DNA of 64,000 nt, taken from assembly GCA_963730115.1 (NCBI GenBank), contig CAVSQM010000002.1:84845-148844 (forward strand), given 5' to 3'. Both the position numbers and the translations under genes were made by a program. Positions within the stretch are counted from its first letter, which is position 1. Each line of letters starts with the position of its first letter. Positions 28,462 through 37,046 of the stretch are shown here, piece by piece. The DNA is from DASQFQ01 sp963730115. GTDB lineage: Bacteria; Actinomycetota; Thermoleophilia; Solirubrobacterales; Solirubrobacteraceae. The notes below the pieces were generated by a model. It did not search any database. It was not told where the DNA came from and worked only from the letters and a program-made list of their open reading frames with translations.

Positions 28462-29380
28462 TTGCTCGCCTTCCTCGCTCGGCGCCTGTCGTTCGCGGCC
28501 GTCGCGCTCGTCGCGGTGGCGGTGATCGTCTACGCCATGTTCGACGTCCCGCGCGGGCTCGAGCGGGTGTTCTTCCACCTCGACTTCGGCGTCAGCTGCT
28601 CGTACCCCGGCTGCCCGGCGATCACGGTGCTGTGGGGGCGCACGTGGCTCACCGACGTCTACCTGCTGCTCGGCGGTCTCGTGCTCGGCGTCACGGCCGG
28701 CCTCGCCGCCGCGGCGTTCTGCGCGACCCGCCCGCGCACGCTCGCCGCGCGCGCGATCGAGACGCTCGCGCTGATCCTCTACTCGATGCCGGTGTACCTG
28801 TTCGGCTTCGGCCTGCTGCTGTTGTTCGAGCCGACCTTCGGCCTGCTGCCCTCGCCGGTCTTCTTCCATCCGCAGGACTACGCGGCGCCGCTCGAGAACC
28901 CGTGGCGGTTCTTCGAGGCGATGCTCGTGCCGTGGATCCTGGTCGCCGCGCCGTTCGGCGCGATCGTGATGCGGCTCGCGCGGGCGGCGATCCTGCGAGG
29001 AGATCGACACCGACTACGTGCGCACCGCGGCCGCCAAGGGGCTGCCGCAGCGAGCGGTGATGCGCCGGCACGCGGCACGCGGGAGCTACGTCCCGGTGGC
29101 CTCGCTGGTCGGCGGGTGGGTTCCCACGTTCGTGACCAACATGGTGCTGGTCGAGTTCGTGTTCTTCATCCCCGGCTTCCTCGGCCTGTCGAGGCGCGCA
29201 TTCGGCCAGGCGGAGTCATCGCTGGTACCCCATGAACCACTCGGCCACATCGACATCCCGATGGTGCAAGCGCTCGCGCTGTGGACGGCGCTGCTGATCG
29301 TGCTCGTCAGCGCGCTGGCGGACGTCGCGCTCGTCATGCTCGACCCGCGGGTGCGCTCGACCGGACGACCTGTCGGCTAG
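28462..29380 (+). CDS. DppB/OppB-type ABC transporter permease (frameshifted as read, orphan)
   Basis: TTG at 28462 opens with LAFLARRLSFAAVALVAVAV, the usual OppB first helix, and continues through five to six helices. Around 28993-29003 the frame is lost (ILRG) and the next frame resumes with IDTDYVRTAAAKGLPQRAV, the permease EAA loop, then VTNMVLVEFVFFIPGFLG. One extra G in CGAGGAG would restore I-L-R-E-I-D-T-D-Y-V-R-T-A. Repaired length is about 305 aa. No binding protein, second permease or ATPase is adjacent, so its partners are elsewhere. Divergent from arcA. Confidence 0.75.
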
Positions 29381-30854
29381 GCGCCGGGACCGCGATCCGC
29401 GTCGGGCACTCGCGGCCGCGCAGCGTGACCTCGCCGTCGGGCGTCCAGCGGAGCGCCTCGTCACCGCCGGCGGCGTCGACAGTGTCGCCGCTCGCCAGCA
29501 GCCGCTCGTCGTGCTGCTTGGCCAGCTCGGTGAGGCGCGCGGCCTCGTTGACCGGGTCGCCGATGACCGTGTACTCGAAGCGCGCCTCGGCGCCGACGTT
29601 GCCGGCCACCACGGTGCCGCAGCTGACGCCGATGGCGGCGTCGAGCGCGTCGATCCGCTCGCGCAGCTTGCGCGCACACGCGAGCGCCCGCGCGGCGTGG
29701 TCGCGTTGCGGGACGGGTGCGCCGAACACGCACAGCGCCGCGTCGCCCTCGAACTTGTTGACCATGCCGCCGCACGCGTGGACCTCGTCGACGACGACCT
29801 GGAAGAACTCGTTGAGCAGCGCGACGACCCGCTCCGGACTCTCACGGTGGGCGAGCTCCGTGGAGCCGATGACGTCGACGAACAGCACCGACACCTCGCG
29901 CGTCTCGCCGCCGAGCGCGATCCCGCGCTGCAGCGCCTCGTGCGCCACGTCGGCGCCGACCTGGCGGCCGAAGAGGTCGCGCAGCTGCTCGCGCTCGCGC
30001 AGCCCGGCGACCATGCCGTTGAAGCCGGCCTGCAGGCGACCGACCTCGGAGCCGTCGTCGACCGGCACGGCGACGTCGAGGTCGCCGCGCGAGACCGCGT
30101 CGATGGCGCGTCGCAGCTCCCGCACCGGGCGGGCGACGGACTGCGTGGCGAGCTTGGTGGCGATGAAGCCGGCGAGCAGCGCGGCGCCGGCCGCGAACCA
30201 GATCGGCGCGATCAGCTCGTCGGGGTCGGTCACGTCGCGGCCGACCGGGATCAGCGCGACCATGAGGATCGGCACGCCGGAGCACAGCACCCACGCGAGC
30301 AGCAGCCGCGGCGCGATGCCGAGCGAGCGCGCCTCGGGCGGCGCCGCGTGGTCGAGGGCGAGCGCGAACGCCGGGCGGAGGAGCCACTCGCTGGTCAGGT
30401 AGACAGCGGCGCTCGTCGAGAGCCCGGCGAGCAGGATCGTGACCCCCTCCTCGAGCGCGAACTGGGGCGAGGCGGGCAGGTCCGGCAGCGCGAACAGCGG
30501 CACGGCGAGCAGCCAGCGCACGAGCGTCATGCGCGCGAACAGCACCGGGAGCCGCATCACCGCGCGGCGCTCGTCGGAGGTCGGCGGGCGCCCTTCCGCC
30601 ATCCAGCGCCGCATGCGCCGGAACTGGGGCTGCGCGTTGCGGTAGAAGCTGATGCCGCCGATCAGCACGTAGAGACCGAGGACGGCGAGCGAGTAGCCCC
30701 GCGACATGATCGTGTCCTCGGGGTCCGGCGGGAACACGACCGTCATGTAGACCGCGAGCATCGTCGCGGACAGCGCGTTGACGAAGCAGCCGGCCAGCGT
30801 CGAGCGCCACTGGAGCTTCAGCGCGAGCTCGCGCGTGGCGGGGGGCTCCACCAT
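29334..30854 (-). CDS. Membrane-bound class III adenylate/guanylate cyclase with HAMP domain
   Basis: 506 aa from ATG 30854. Six predicted membrane helices occupy residues about 15-250, followed by a HAMP linker (RPVRELRRAIDAVSRGDLDVAVP) and a class III cyclase domain starting VSVLFVDVIGSTELAHR. The two metal-binding Asp positions (FVDVIGST and KFEGDAALCVFGAP) and the transition-state segment VVAGNVGAEARFEYTVIGDPVNEAARL are present, so it should make cAMP. Ends with a short basic tail. A GTG 39 bp upstream is an alternative start. Overlaps the permease 3' end by 47 bp. Confidence 0.9.
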   Translation of the reverse strand: MVEPPATRELALKLQWRSTLAGCFVNALSATMLAVYMTVVFPPDPEDTIMSRGYSLAVLGLYVLIGGISFYRNAQPQFRRMRRWMAEGRPPTSDERRAVMRLPVLFARMTLVRWLLAVPLFALPDLPASPQFALEEGVTILLAGLSTSAAVYLTSEWLLRPAFALALDHAAPPEARSLGIAPRLLLAWVLCSGVPILMVALIPVGRDVTDPDELIAPIWFAAGAALLAGFIATKLATQSVARPVRELRRAIDAVSRGDLDVAVPVDDGSEVGRLQAGFNGMVAGLREREQLRDLFGRQVGADVAHEALQRGIALGGETREVSVLFVDVIGSTELAHRESPERVVALLNEFFQVVVDEVHACGGMVNKFEGDAALCVFGAPVPQRDHAARALACARKLRERIDALDAAIGVSCGTVVAGNVGAEARFEYTVIGDPVNEAARLTELAKQHDERLLASGDTVDAAGGDEALRWTPDGEVTLRGRECPTRIAVPAPSRQVVRSSAPAGRA

Positions 30855-30909
30855 GAACTGGATGATGCCCGTCGCGCGGGCCCGCGGCACCACTCCTGCG
30901 TGCGATGCG

Positions 30910-32751
30910 TCACACGGCGAGCGCGCCGAGGATGCGCCCGACCGCGTCCTCGCCGCCCTCTGCGGACGTGTCGAACTCGAACTCCGCCGCCTCCGGCGAC
31001 TCGTAGGGCGCGTCCACGCCGGTGAAGCCCGGCAGCTTCCCCGCCCGCGCCTTCGCGTAGAGCCCCTTCGGGTCGCGGCGCTCGCACTCCTCGACCGGCG
31101 TCGAGACGAACACCTCGTGGAAGTCGAGCCCGGCGGCGTCGTGCAGGTCGCGCGCGAGCTGCCGGTCGGCCTTCGTCGGCGACACGAGCGAGACGACCGC
31201 GACGACGCCGGCGTCGGCGAGCAGCCGCGCGACGTGGGCGACGCGGCGGATGTGCTCGCTGCGGTCGCCGGCCTCGAAGCCGAGGTCGTCCGACAGCCCG
31301 TGGCGGACGTTGTCGCCGTCGAGCAGGTACGCGGGGCGCCCGCTCTCCACCAGCCGGCGCTCGAGCTCGGCCGCGATCGTCGACTTGCCCGAGGCCGGGA
31401 GGCCGGTCAGCCAGACGGTCGCACCGCCGGTCTCGAGCGCCTGCCAGCGCTCCTCGCGGTCGAGCTCGGAGTGGTGCCAGGTGACGTCGCGCCGCCCGGC
31501 CGCGGGCGGCCGGCGCTCCCGCGCCTCCTCGATCATGCCGGCGCCGACCGTGTCGTTGGTGTGCTCGTCGATGAGGATGAACGCACCGGTGATGCGGTTG
31601 TCGCCGTAGCGGTCGGCGAGCACCGGGGCGCTGGTGCGGAGCGTCACGCGCCCGATGTCGTTGAGCTCGAGCCGCGCCGGGGCGGGCCGCTCGTCGAGCG
31701 TGGTCATGTCGAGCCGGGCGTGCACGGCCTGGACCGTCGCGCGCACGGTGCGCGTCGTGTGCTTGAGCGCGTAGCGGGCGCCCGGCCGCAGCTCGGCGTC
31801 ACCCAGCCAGGCGACGGTGGCATCGAGCTCGCGCGCGGCGACCGGCGCGACGTCGGGCGAGCAGATGAGGTCGCCGCGGCCGACGTCGAGGTCGTCGGCG
31901 AGCCGGACCGAGACCGAGAGCGGCGAGACCGCGGGGTCGAGCGGGCCGTCGTGGGTGCGGACCTCCTTCACCGTGCTGCGCGTCCCGGAGGGCATGACCA
32001 TCACCTCGTCGCCGGGCGCCAGCGCGCCGCCCGCGAGCTGGCCGGCGTAGACGCGCTCGTCGTCGCGGCCGCCGCGCGGGCGGATCGTCCACTGCACGGG
32101 GAGCCGCAGCGCGTCGCGGGTGGGGTCGGGGCGCACCTCGACGGTCTCCAGGTGCTCGAGCAGCGGCGGGCCGTCGTACCACGGCGCGGCCTCTGAGCGT
32201 TCGACGACGTTGTCGCCGTGGAGCGCGGCGATCGGGATCACGGTCGCGTCGGGCACCTCCAGGCGCTTCGCGAGCTCGCGGAACTCGGCCTCGATCGCGC
32301 GGAAGCGGCCCTCGTCCCAGTCGACGAGGTCCATCTTGTTCACGCAGGCGACCAGGTGCTGGATGCCGAGCAGCGCCGACAGGCAGGTGTGGCGGCGCGA
32401 CTGGTCGACGATCCCGTTGCGGGCGTCGATCAGGATCAGCCCGAGCTCGGCGGTCGAGGCGCCGGAGACCATGTTGCGCGTATAGCGCTCGTGGCCCGGG
32501 GTGTCGGCGATGATGAACGAGCGCTTGTCGGTCTGGAAGAAGCGGTAGGCGACGTCGATGGTGATGCCCTGCTCGCGCTCCGCGCGCAGGCCGTCGGTGA
32601 CGGAGGCGAGGTCGGGCCCGTCGCCGTTGCGGTGGTGCATCGCCTCGAGCTGGTCCTCGAGGATCAGCTTGGCGTCGAGCAGCAGGCGGCCGATCAGCGT
32701 CGACTTGCCGTCGTCGACCGAGCCGGCGGTGGCGAGGCGCAGCAGGTCCAT
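30910..32751 (-). CDS. cysNC: Bifunctional sulfate adenylyltransferase subunit 1 / adenylylsulfate kinase
   Basis: 613 aa. Residues 1-430 form CysN, the GTPase that drives ATP sulfurylase: G1 AGSVDDGKST, G3 DTPGHERYTRNMVSG, G4 NKMD. The C-terminal 180 aa are APS kinase (CysC): P-loop GLPASGKSTIAAELE and the DGDNVRHGL loop. Together with CysD it makes APS and then PAPS. No PAPS reductase or sulfite reductase gene lies in the window, while a PAPS-using sulfotransferase does, so PAPS here seems meant for sulfation. The ATG overlaps the cysD stop. Confidence 0.96.
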   Translation of the reverse strand: MDLLRLATAGSVDDGKSTLIGRLLLDAKLILEDQLEAMHHRNGDGPDLASVTDGLRAEREQGITIDVAYRFFQTDKRSFIIADTPGHERYTRNMVSGASTAELGLILIDARNGIVDQSRRHTCLSALLGIQHLVACVNKMDLVDWDEGRFRAIEAEFRELAKRLEVPDATVIPIAALHGDNVVERSEAAPWYDGPPLLEHLETVEVRPDPTRDALRLPVQWTIRPRGGRDDERVYAGQLAGGALAPGDEVMVMPSGTRSTVKEVRTHDGPLDPAVSPLSVSVRLADDLDVGRGDLICSPDVAPVAARELDATVAWLGDAELRPGARYALKHTTRTVRATVQAVHARLDMTTLDERPAPARLELNDIGRVTLRTSAPVLADRYGDNRITGAFILIDEHTNDTVGAGMIEEARERRPPAAGRRDVTWHHSELDREERWQALETGGATVWLTGLPASGKSTIAAELERRLVESGRPAYLLDGDNVRHGLSDDLGFEAGDRSEHIRRVAHVARLLADAGVVAVVSLVSPTKADRQLARDLHDAAGLDFHEVFVSTPVEECERRDPKGLYAKARAGKLPGFTGVDAPYESPEAAEFEFDTSAEGGEDAVGRILGALAV

Positions 32752-33641
32752 CAGAAGTAGCCCTCGCGCTTGCGGTCCTCCATGGCGGCGGAGGACACGC
32801 GGTCGTCGGCGCGGGTCTCGCCGCGCTCCGAGACGGTGGTGGTGGCGATCTCGGCGATCACGTCCTCGAGCTCGGTCGCCTCGGAGCGCACCGCGCCGGT
32901 CACCGTCATGTCGCCGACGGTGCGGTAGCGGACCGTCTCCTCGAAGACGTCCTCGCCCGTGCCCGGCTCGAGCCACTCCGACTCGGCCAGCAGCATCCCG
33001 TCGCGCTCGAACACGCGCCGGTCGTGGGCGAGGTAGATCGACGGCAGCTCGAGCTCCTCGCGCTGGATGTAGTGCCAGACGTCGAGCTCGGTCCAGCTCG
33101 AGAGCGGGAAGACGCGCACGTGCTCGCCGCCGCGCACGCGGCCGTTGAACAGGTTCCAGACCTCGGGGCGCTGGGCGCGCGGATCCCACTGGCCGAACTC
33201 GTCGCGGAACGAGAACACGCGCTCCTTGGCCCGCGCGCGCTCCTCGTCGCGGCGGGCGCCGCCGAACGCGGCGTCGAAGCGGTGGTCCTCGATCGCCTCG
33301 AGCAGCACCGCGGTCTGCAGGCGGTTGCGCGACGGGCCCTCCTCCTTGACGCGGCCGGCGTCGATCGCCTCCTGCACCGAGGCGACGATCAGGCGCTCGC
33401 CGAGCTGCTCGACGAGGCGGTCGCGGAACTCCAGCACCTCGGGGAAGTTGTGGCCGGTGTCGACGTGGAGGATCGGGAACGGCAGCGCGCCGGGTCGGAA
33501 CGCCTTCTCGGCCAGGCGCAGCAGGACGATCGAGTCCTTGCCGCCGGAGAACATGAGGACGGGCCGCTCGAGCTCGGCGGCGACCTCGCGCATGACGTGG
33601 ATCGACTCGGCCTCGAGCCGGTCGAGCTCGGAGACGCTCAC
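32751..33641 (-). CDS. cysD: Sulfate adenylyltransferase subunit 2
   Basis: 296 aa. The PP-loop is VLMFSGGKDSIVLLRL; other CysD landmarks are ILHVDTGHNFPEVLEFRD, GGARRDEERARAKERVFSFR and the ending REGYF. It transfers sulfate to ATP to give APS with CysN as the energising GTPase. GTG start at 33641 overlaps the stop of the sulfotransferase (GTGA), and its stop overlaps cysNC, so stf0-cysD-cysNC is one coupled unit. Confidence 0.96.
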   Translation of the reverse strand: MSVSELDRLEAESIHVMREVAAELERPVLMFSGGKDSIVLLRLAEKAFRPGALPFPILHVDTGHNFPEVLEFRDRLVEQLGERLIVASVQEAIDAGRVKEEGPSRNRLQTAVLLEAIEDHRFDAAFGGARRDEERARAKERVFSFRDEFGQWDPRAQRPEVWNLFNGRVRGGEHVRVFPLSSWTELDVWHYIQREELELPSIYLAHDRRVFERDGMLLAESEWLEPGTGEDVFEETVRYRTVGDMTVTGAVRSEATELEDVIAEIATTTVSERGETRADDRVSSAAMEDRKREGYF

Positions 33642-34387
33642 GCCGCCACCTCCCCCCGTGCGCGCTCGGCCCAGCGGGCGGAGCGGTCGTCGCCCTGGCG
33701 CCGCAACGGCGGCTCCGGGATCGCGGCCGGGCCGACGCCGAGGTGGTCGAGCACCGCCGACGTGACGCCCGTGGTGTCCGCGGCGAGGTCCTCGTAGCGG
33801 ATGGTGAGCGGCTCGATGCCGTGGTCGGCGAACCAGTCGCGCCAGGCCTCGTCCTGCGCTTCCAGCTGCGCGGCCAGGTGGGCGATCGCGCCGCCGTGGT
33901 AGACGGCGTGGCCGCGCTCCATGACCGTGCCGGCGCGCCACTCGCGGGTCTGGACCGCGCGCCACAGCGAGACGGCCTGGGCGACCTTGTCGCCGCGGCG
34001 GACGTGGACGTAGTGGGGGTCGGGCGCGCCGAGGATGTCGGCGTCGGCGGGGCGGCCGAGCCGCTCGGCGAGGTCGAGCAGGTGCGTCCACATCAGCTTC
34101 GCGGCGAACACGCCGTTCGGCGTGGTGCCCTCCTCCAGCGCCCGCGGGCGCGGGTCGCTGCGGTCGGGCTCGCCCGGGTCGGTGGGGGCGAGCAGGGCGA
34201 GGATCGCCTCGTCGTCGACCCCTTCGAAGTACTCTCGCGGCTGGCGCGGGAGCCCCGAATGCGAGAGTTGCTCGAAGAACTCCTGCGGCCGGCCGGCGAT
34301 CCCGGTGCCCTCCAGCAGCGCGCACAGCAGGGTGCTCCCGCTGCGGGGCGTGGCGCACACGACGAGTGACTTCGTAACCTTTCCCAT
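33638..34387 (-). CDS. Stf0-type sulfotransferase
   Basis: 249 aa from ATG 34387. The 5'-phosphosulfate-binding loop is CATPRSGSTLLCALLEGTG, followed by RPQEFFEQ; this matches Stf0, the trehalose 2-sulfotransferase family known from mycobacteria. The remaining conserved part includes VRRGDKVAQAVSLWRAVQT for the 3'-phosphate. It moves sulfate from PAPS to an acceptor, likely a sugar or glycolipid; the acceptor is not known. It is the first gene of the leftward sulfate-activation unit, divergent from a sulfatase. Confidence 0.88.
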   Translation of the reverse strand: MGKVTKSLVVCATPRSGSTLLCALLEGTGIAGRPQEFFEQLSHSGLPRQPREYFEGVDDEAILALLAPTDPGEPDRSDPRPRALEEGTTPNGVFAAKLMWTHLLDLAERLGRPADADILGAPDPHYVHVRRGDKVAQAVSLWRAVQTREWRAGTVMERGHAVYHGGAIAHLAAQLEAQDEAWRDWFADHGIEPLTIRYEDLAADTTGVTSAVLDHLGVGPAAIPEPPLRRQGDDRSARWAERARGEVAA

Positions 34388-34409
34388 CGGATTAGAGGAC
34401 AATGTACCC
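34388..34409. promoter_or_regulatory. 22-bp divergent start region between sulfotransferase and sulfatase
   Basis: Only 22 bp separate the ATG of stf0 (minus) and the GTG of the sulfatase (plus). A TACAATGT-like AT-rich element (GACAATGTAC, 34398-34407) is the only promoter-like sequence. Both promoters must overlap the opposing coding regions or transcripts must be leaderless, which would favour joint control of sulfation and desulfation. Confidence 0.4.
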
Positions 34410-35708
34410 GTGAAGCCCAACATCGTGTATCTCCACTCGCACGACACCGGTCGCTACGTCCAGCCGTACGGGCATCCGGTGCCGACGCCGAACATCCAGC
34501 GGCTCGCCGACCAGGGGCTGCTGTTCCGGCACGCGTTCAGCGCCGCGCCGACCTGCTCGGGCTCGCGCGCCTGCCTGCTGACGGGCCAGTGGGCGCACTC
34601 CAACGGGATGATCGGGCTCGCCCACCGCGGCTTCGAGCTCCACGACTACGACCACCACATCGTCCGCACGCTGCGCGACGCCGGCTACTGGACCGCGCTG
34701 GTCGGCGAGCAGCACCTGTCGCGCGAGCCGGGCATCCTCGGCTACGACCACGTCGTCGACATCGACAACCACCACGTCGACGAGGTGGCGCCGGCGGCGC
34801 TGCAGCTGATCGCCGAGCGACGCTCCGAGCCGTTCTTCCTCTCGATCGGGTTCTTCGAGACCCACCGCGAGTACTTCGAGCCGACCTCGGTGCGCGACTC
34901 GCTCTACTCGCTCCCGCCCGCCAACCTGCCCGACACCGCCGCGACGCGGCGCGACATGGCGTCCTACAAGGCGAGCGCGCGCTCGCTCGACCACGGCGTC
35001 GGCGCCGTGCTCAACGCGCTCGACGAGCACGACCTCGCCGACGACACGATCGTCATCCTCACCACCGACCACGGGCTGGCGTTCCCGGGCGCCAAGGCGA
35101 CCCTGACCGACCGCGGCCTCGGCGTGATGCTGATCGTGCGCGGGCCCGGCGGCTTCCACGGCGGCAAGGTGAGCGAGGCGCTCGTCTCGCAGATCGACCT
35201 CTTCCCGACGCTGTGCGAGAGCGCCGGCATCCCGCGACCGGAGTGGCTGCAGGGCCGCTCGCTGCTGCCGCTCGTGCGGCGCGAGGCCGACGAGGTCAAC
35301 GACGCCATCTTCGCCGAGCTCACGTTCCACGCCGCCTACGAGCCGCAGCGCGCGATCCGCACGCAGCGCCACAAGTACATCCGCCGCTTCGGCGAGCGGC
35401 GGACGCCGGTGCTGCCGAACGTCGACGACGGGCCGACCAAGGACCTCCTGATCGCCCACGGCTGGGGCGAGCGCGAGCTGCCGCGCGAGGAGCTCCACGA
35501 CCTGCTCTTCGACCCCGCCGAGGCCGCCAACGTGGCCGACGACCCGGGCTACGCGGAGGTGCGCGCGGAGCTGAGCGAGCGGCTGGAGACGTGGATGCGC
35601 GAGACCGACGACCCGCTGCTCTACGGCGACGTCGAGCCGCCCCCGGGCGCCGAGGTCACCGACCCCGACGCCATCTCGCCCGCCGGGCAGCCGATGGCGC
35701 ATCGGTAG
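34410..35708 (+). CDS. Sulfatase (arylsulfatase/N-sulfoglucosamine sulfohydrolase-like)
   Basis: 432 aa. The start N-I-V-Y-L-H-S-H-D supplies the first metal ligands, and the formylglycine motif is C49-S-G-S-R53 then ACLLTG. The canonical motif is C-x-P-x-R, so Gly replaces Pro. Later landmarks are VILTTDHGLAFPGAK (metal Asp-His) and LVSQIDLFPTLCESAGI; the overall pattern is closest to heparan N-sulfatase-type members. No signal peptide, so probably cytosolic. GTG at 34410 is chosen because the conserved strand begins there. Divergent from the sulfotransferase operon. Confidence 0.88.
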   Translation: MKPNIVYLHSHDTGRYVQPYGHPVPTPNIQRLADQGLLFRHAFSAAPTCSGSRACLLTGQWAHSNGMIGLAHRGFELHDYDHHIVRTLRDAGYWTALVGEQHLSREPGILGYDHVVDIDNHHVDEVAPAALQLIAERRSEPFFLSIGFFETHREYFEPTSVRDSLYSLPPANLPDTAATRRDMASYKASARSLDHGVGAVLNALDEHDLADDTIVILTTDHGLAFPGAKATLTDRGLGVMLIVRGPGGFHGGKVSEALVSQIDLFPTLCESAGIPRPEWLQGRSLLPLVRREADEVNDAIFAELTFHAAYEPQRAIRTQRHKYIRRFGERRTPVLPNVDDGPTKDLLIAHGWGERELPREELHDLLFDPAEAANVADDPGYAEVRAELSERLETWMRETDDPLLYGDVEPPPGAEVTDPDAISPAGQPMAHR

Positions 35709-35710
35709 TT

Positions 35711-35734
35711 GCAGGCCGCAACCCTGCGGCCTGC
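35711..35734 (+). terminator. Intrinsic-type hairpin after the sulfatase
   Basis: Perfect 10-bp stem GCAGGCCGCA/TGCGGCCTGC (35711-35720 and 35725-35734) with loop ACCC, starting 2 bp after the stop and followed by TAGCTGTTGTG. Likely terminator. Confidence 0.7.
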
Positions 35735-35752
35735 TAGCTGTTGTGAACGCCG

Positions 35753-37036
35753 ATGTCTGCCGTCCGCCTCGTCCTGGCGCTCGCCGTCGCGTGCGCCCTC
35801 GTGCTCCCCGCCTCCGCCGCCGAGGCCGCGAGTGGCCCCTGCCTGCCCGACTATCCGAACGGCGCGCAGTGCAAGGTCTGGAAGGGGAAGGTGCGCTACG
35901 TCGACGACGGCGACACGCTCGACGCCGACGTGCCGCGCGACGGCCTCGGTGGCCTGCTGCGCGTCCGCATCATCGGCGCGCAGGCGATGGAGCAGACCTC
36001 CTACCGCGCCTCGCAGCGCGCCGGGGACTGCCACGCGGTCGACGCCACCAACCGGCTCGAGCAGCTCGTCAAGAAGTCCAAGAACCGCATCCGGGTCGCG
36101 TCGCTGTACCCGGAGAGCCGCTCGCGCGGGCGCCGGCTGCGCTCGGTGGCGGTGCGCCGGAACGGGCGCTGGCGCGACGTCGGGCGCATCCTCGTCAGCG
36201 AGGGCCACGCGCTGTGGTGGCCCGGCCAGATCGAGGACGCCGCCAACGTCCGCTACAGCATCCTCAGCCAGAGGGCCGCGATCGCCCGCCGGGGCCTCTT
36301 CTCCCCCAACTACTGCGGCGTGGGGCCGAACGAGGGCCAGCCGCTCGGGCTGTTCGCCCAGTGGGACGCCGACGGCAACGACGGCTCCGACGTCAACGGC
36401 GAGTACGTGAAGATCCGCAACTACGACCCGGTCAACCCGCTGCCGCTCGACGGCTGGTACGTGCGCGACTCGGGCCTGCGCCGCTTCACGTTCCCGCCGG
36501 GCTCCGTGATCCCGGCCAACGGCTCCGTCACCGTCTACGCGGGCCAGGGCGAGAACTTCGGCACCGAGTTCTTCTGGAACCTGCGCGCGCCGGTGTTCGA
36601 GAACATCATCCGCGACGACCGCGGGATCGGCGACGGCGCCTACCTGTTCGACCCCCAGGGCGACGTCCGCGCGTGGATGATGTATCCGTGCCGGGTCTAC
36701 TGCACCGCGCCGGCGCAGGGCAAGATCGCGCTCGGGACGCAGCCGCGCAAGGACGAGTACATCACGGTCACGAACACCGGCGGCGAGGCGCTCGACCTCG
36801 AGCCGTACCTGCTGAAGACCTCGCCGTACTCCTACGCGTTCGCCCAGGGCACGATCCTCCAGCCCGGCCAGACGATCCGCGTCCACACCGGTGGCGATCC
36901 GTCCGAGGACACGGAGACCGACAAGTACTGGGGCATGACGCGCCAGATCCTCAACAACGGCGGCGACAAGGTGACCTTCACCTCGTACAACGACCTGCAG
37001 GTCACCTGCACGGCGTACGGCTCGAAGTCCTGCTGA
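35753..37036 (+). CDS. Secreted thermonuclease-like protein with two lamin-tail domains
   Basis: 427 aa. Signal peptide at residues 1-26. Residues about 40-185 form an SNase (staphylococcal nuclease-like) OB fold: VRYVDDGDTLDADV, LRVRIIGAQAMEQT, and RGRRLRSVAV. From about residue 200 there are two lamin-tail (LTD) beta domains, recognisable by NGEYVKIRNYDP...GWYVRDSG and KDEYITVTNTGGEALDLEPY. The combination suggests an exported nuclease or DNA-binding surface protein; whether all nuclease catalytic residues are kept is unclear. ATG follows the sulfatase terminator by 18 bp. Confidence 0.8.
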   Translation: MSAVRLVLALAVACALVLPASAAEAASGPCLPDYPNGAQCKVWKGKVRYVDDGDTLDADVPRDGLGGLLRVRIIGAQAMEQTSYRASQRAGDCHAVDATNRLEQLVKKSKNRIRVASLYPESRSRGRRLRSVAVRRNGRWRDVGRILVSEGHALWWPGQIEDAANVRYSILSQRAAIARRGLFSPNYCGVGPNEGQPLGLFAQWDADGNDGSDVNGEYVKIRNYDPVNPLPLDGWYVRDSGLRRFTFPPGSVIPANGSVTVYAGQGENFGTEFFWNLRAPVFENIIRDDRGIGDGAYLFDPQGDVRAWMMYPCRVYCTAPAQGKIALGTQPRKDEYITVTNTGGEALDLEPYLLKTSPYSYAFAQGTILQPGQTIRVHTGGDPSEDTETDKYWGMTRQILNNGGDKVTFTSYNDLQVTCTAYGSKSC

Positions 37037-37046
37037 CCTGAGTAGG

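Noticed and set aside
34392..35702. 436-codon open frame opposite the sulfatase
   Set aside because: Antisense shadow; sulfatase motifs define the real gene.
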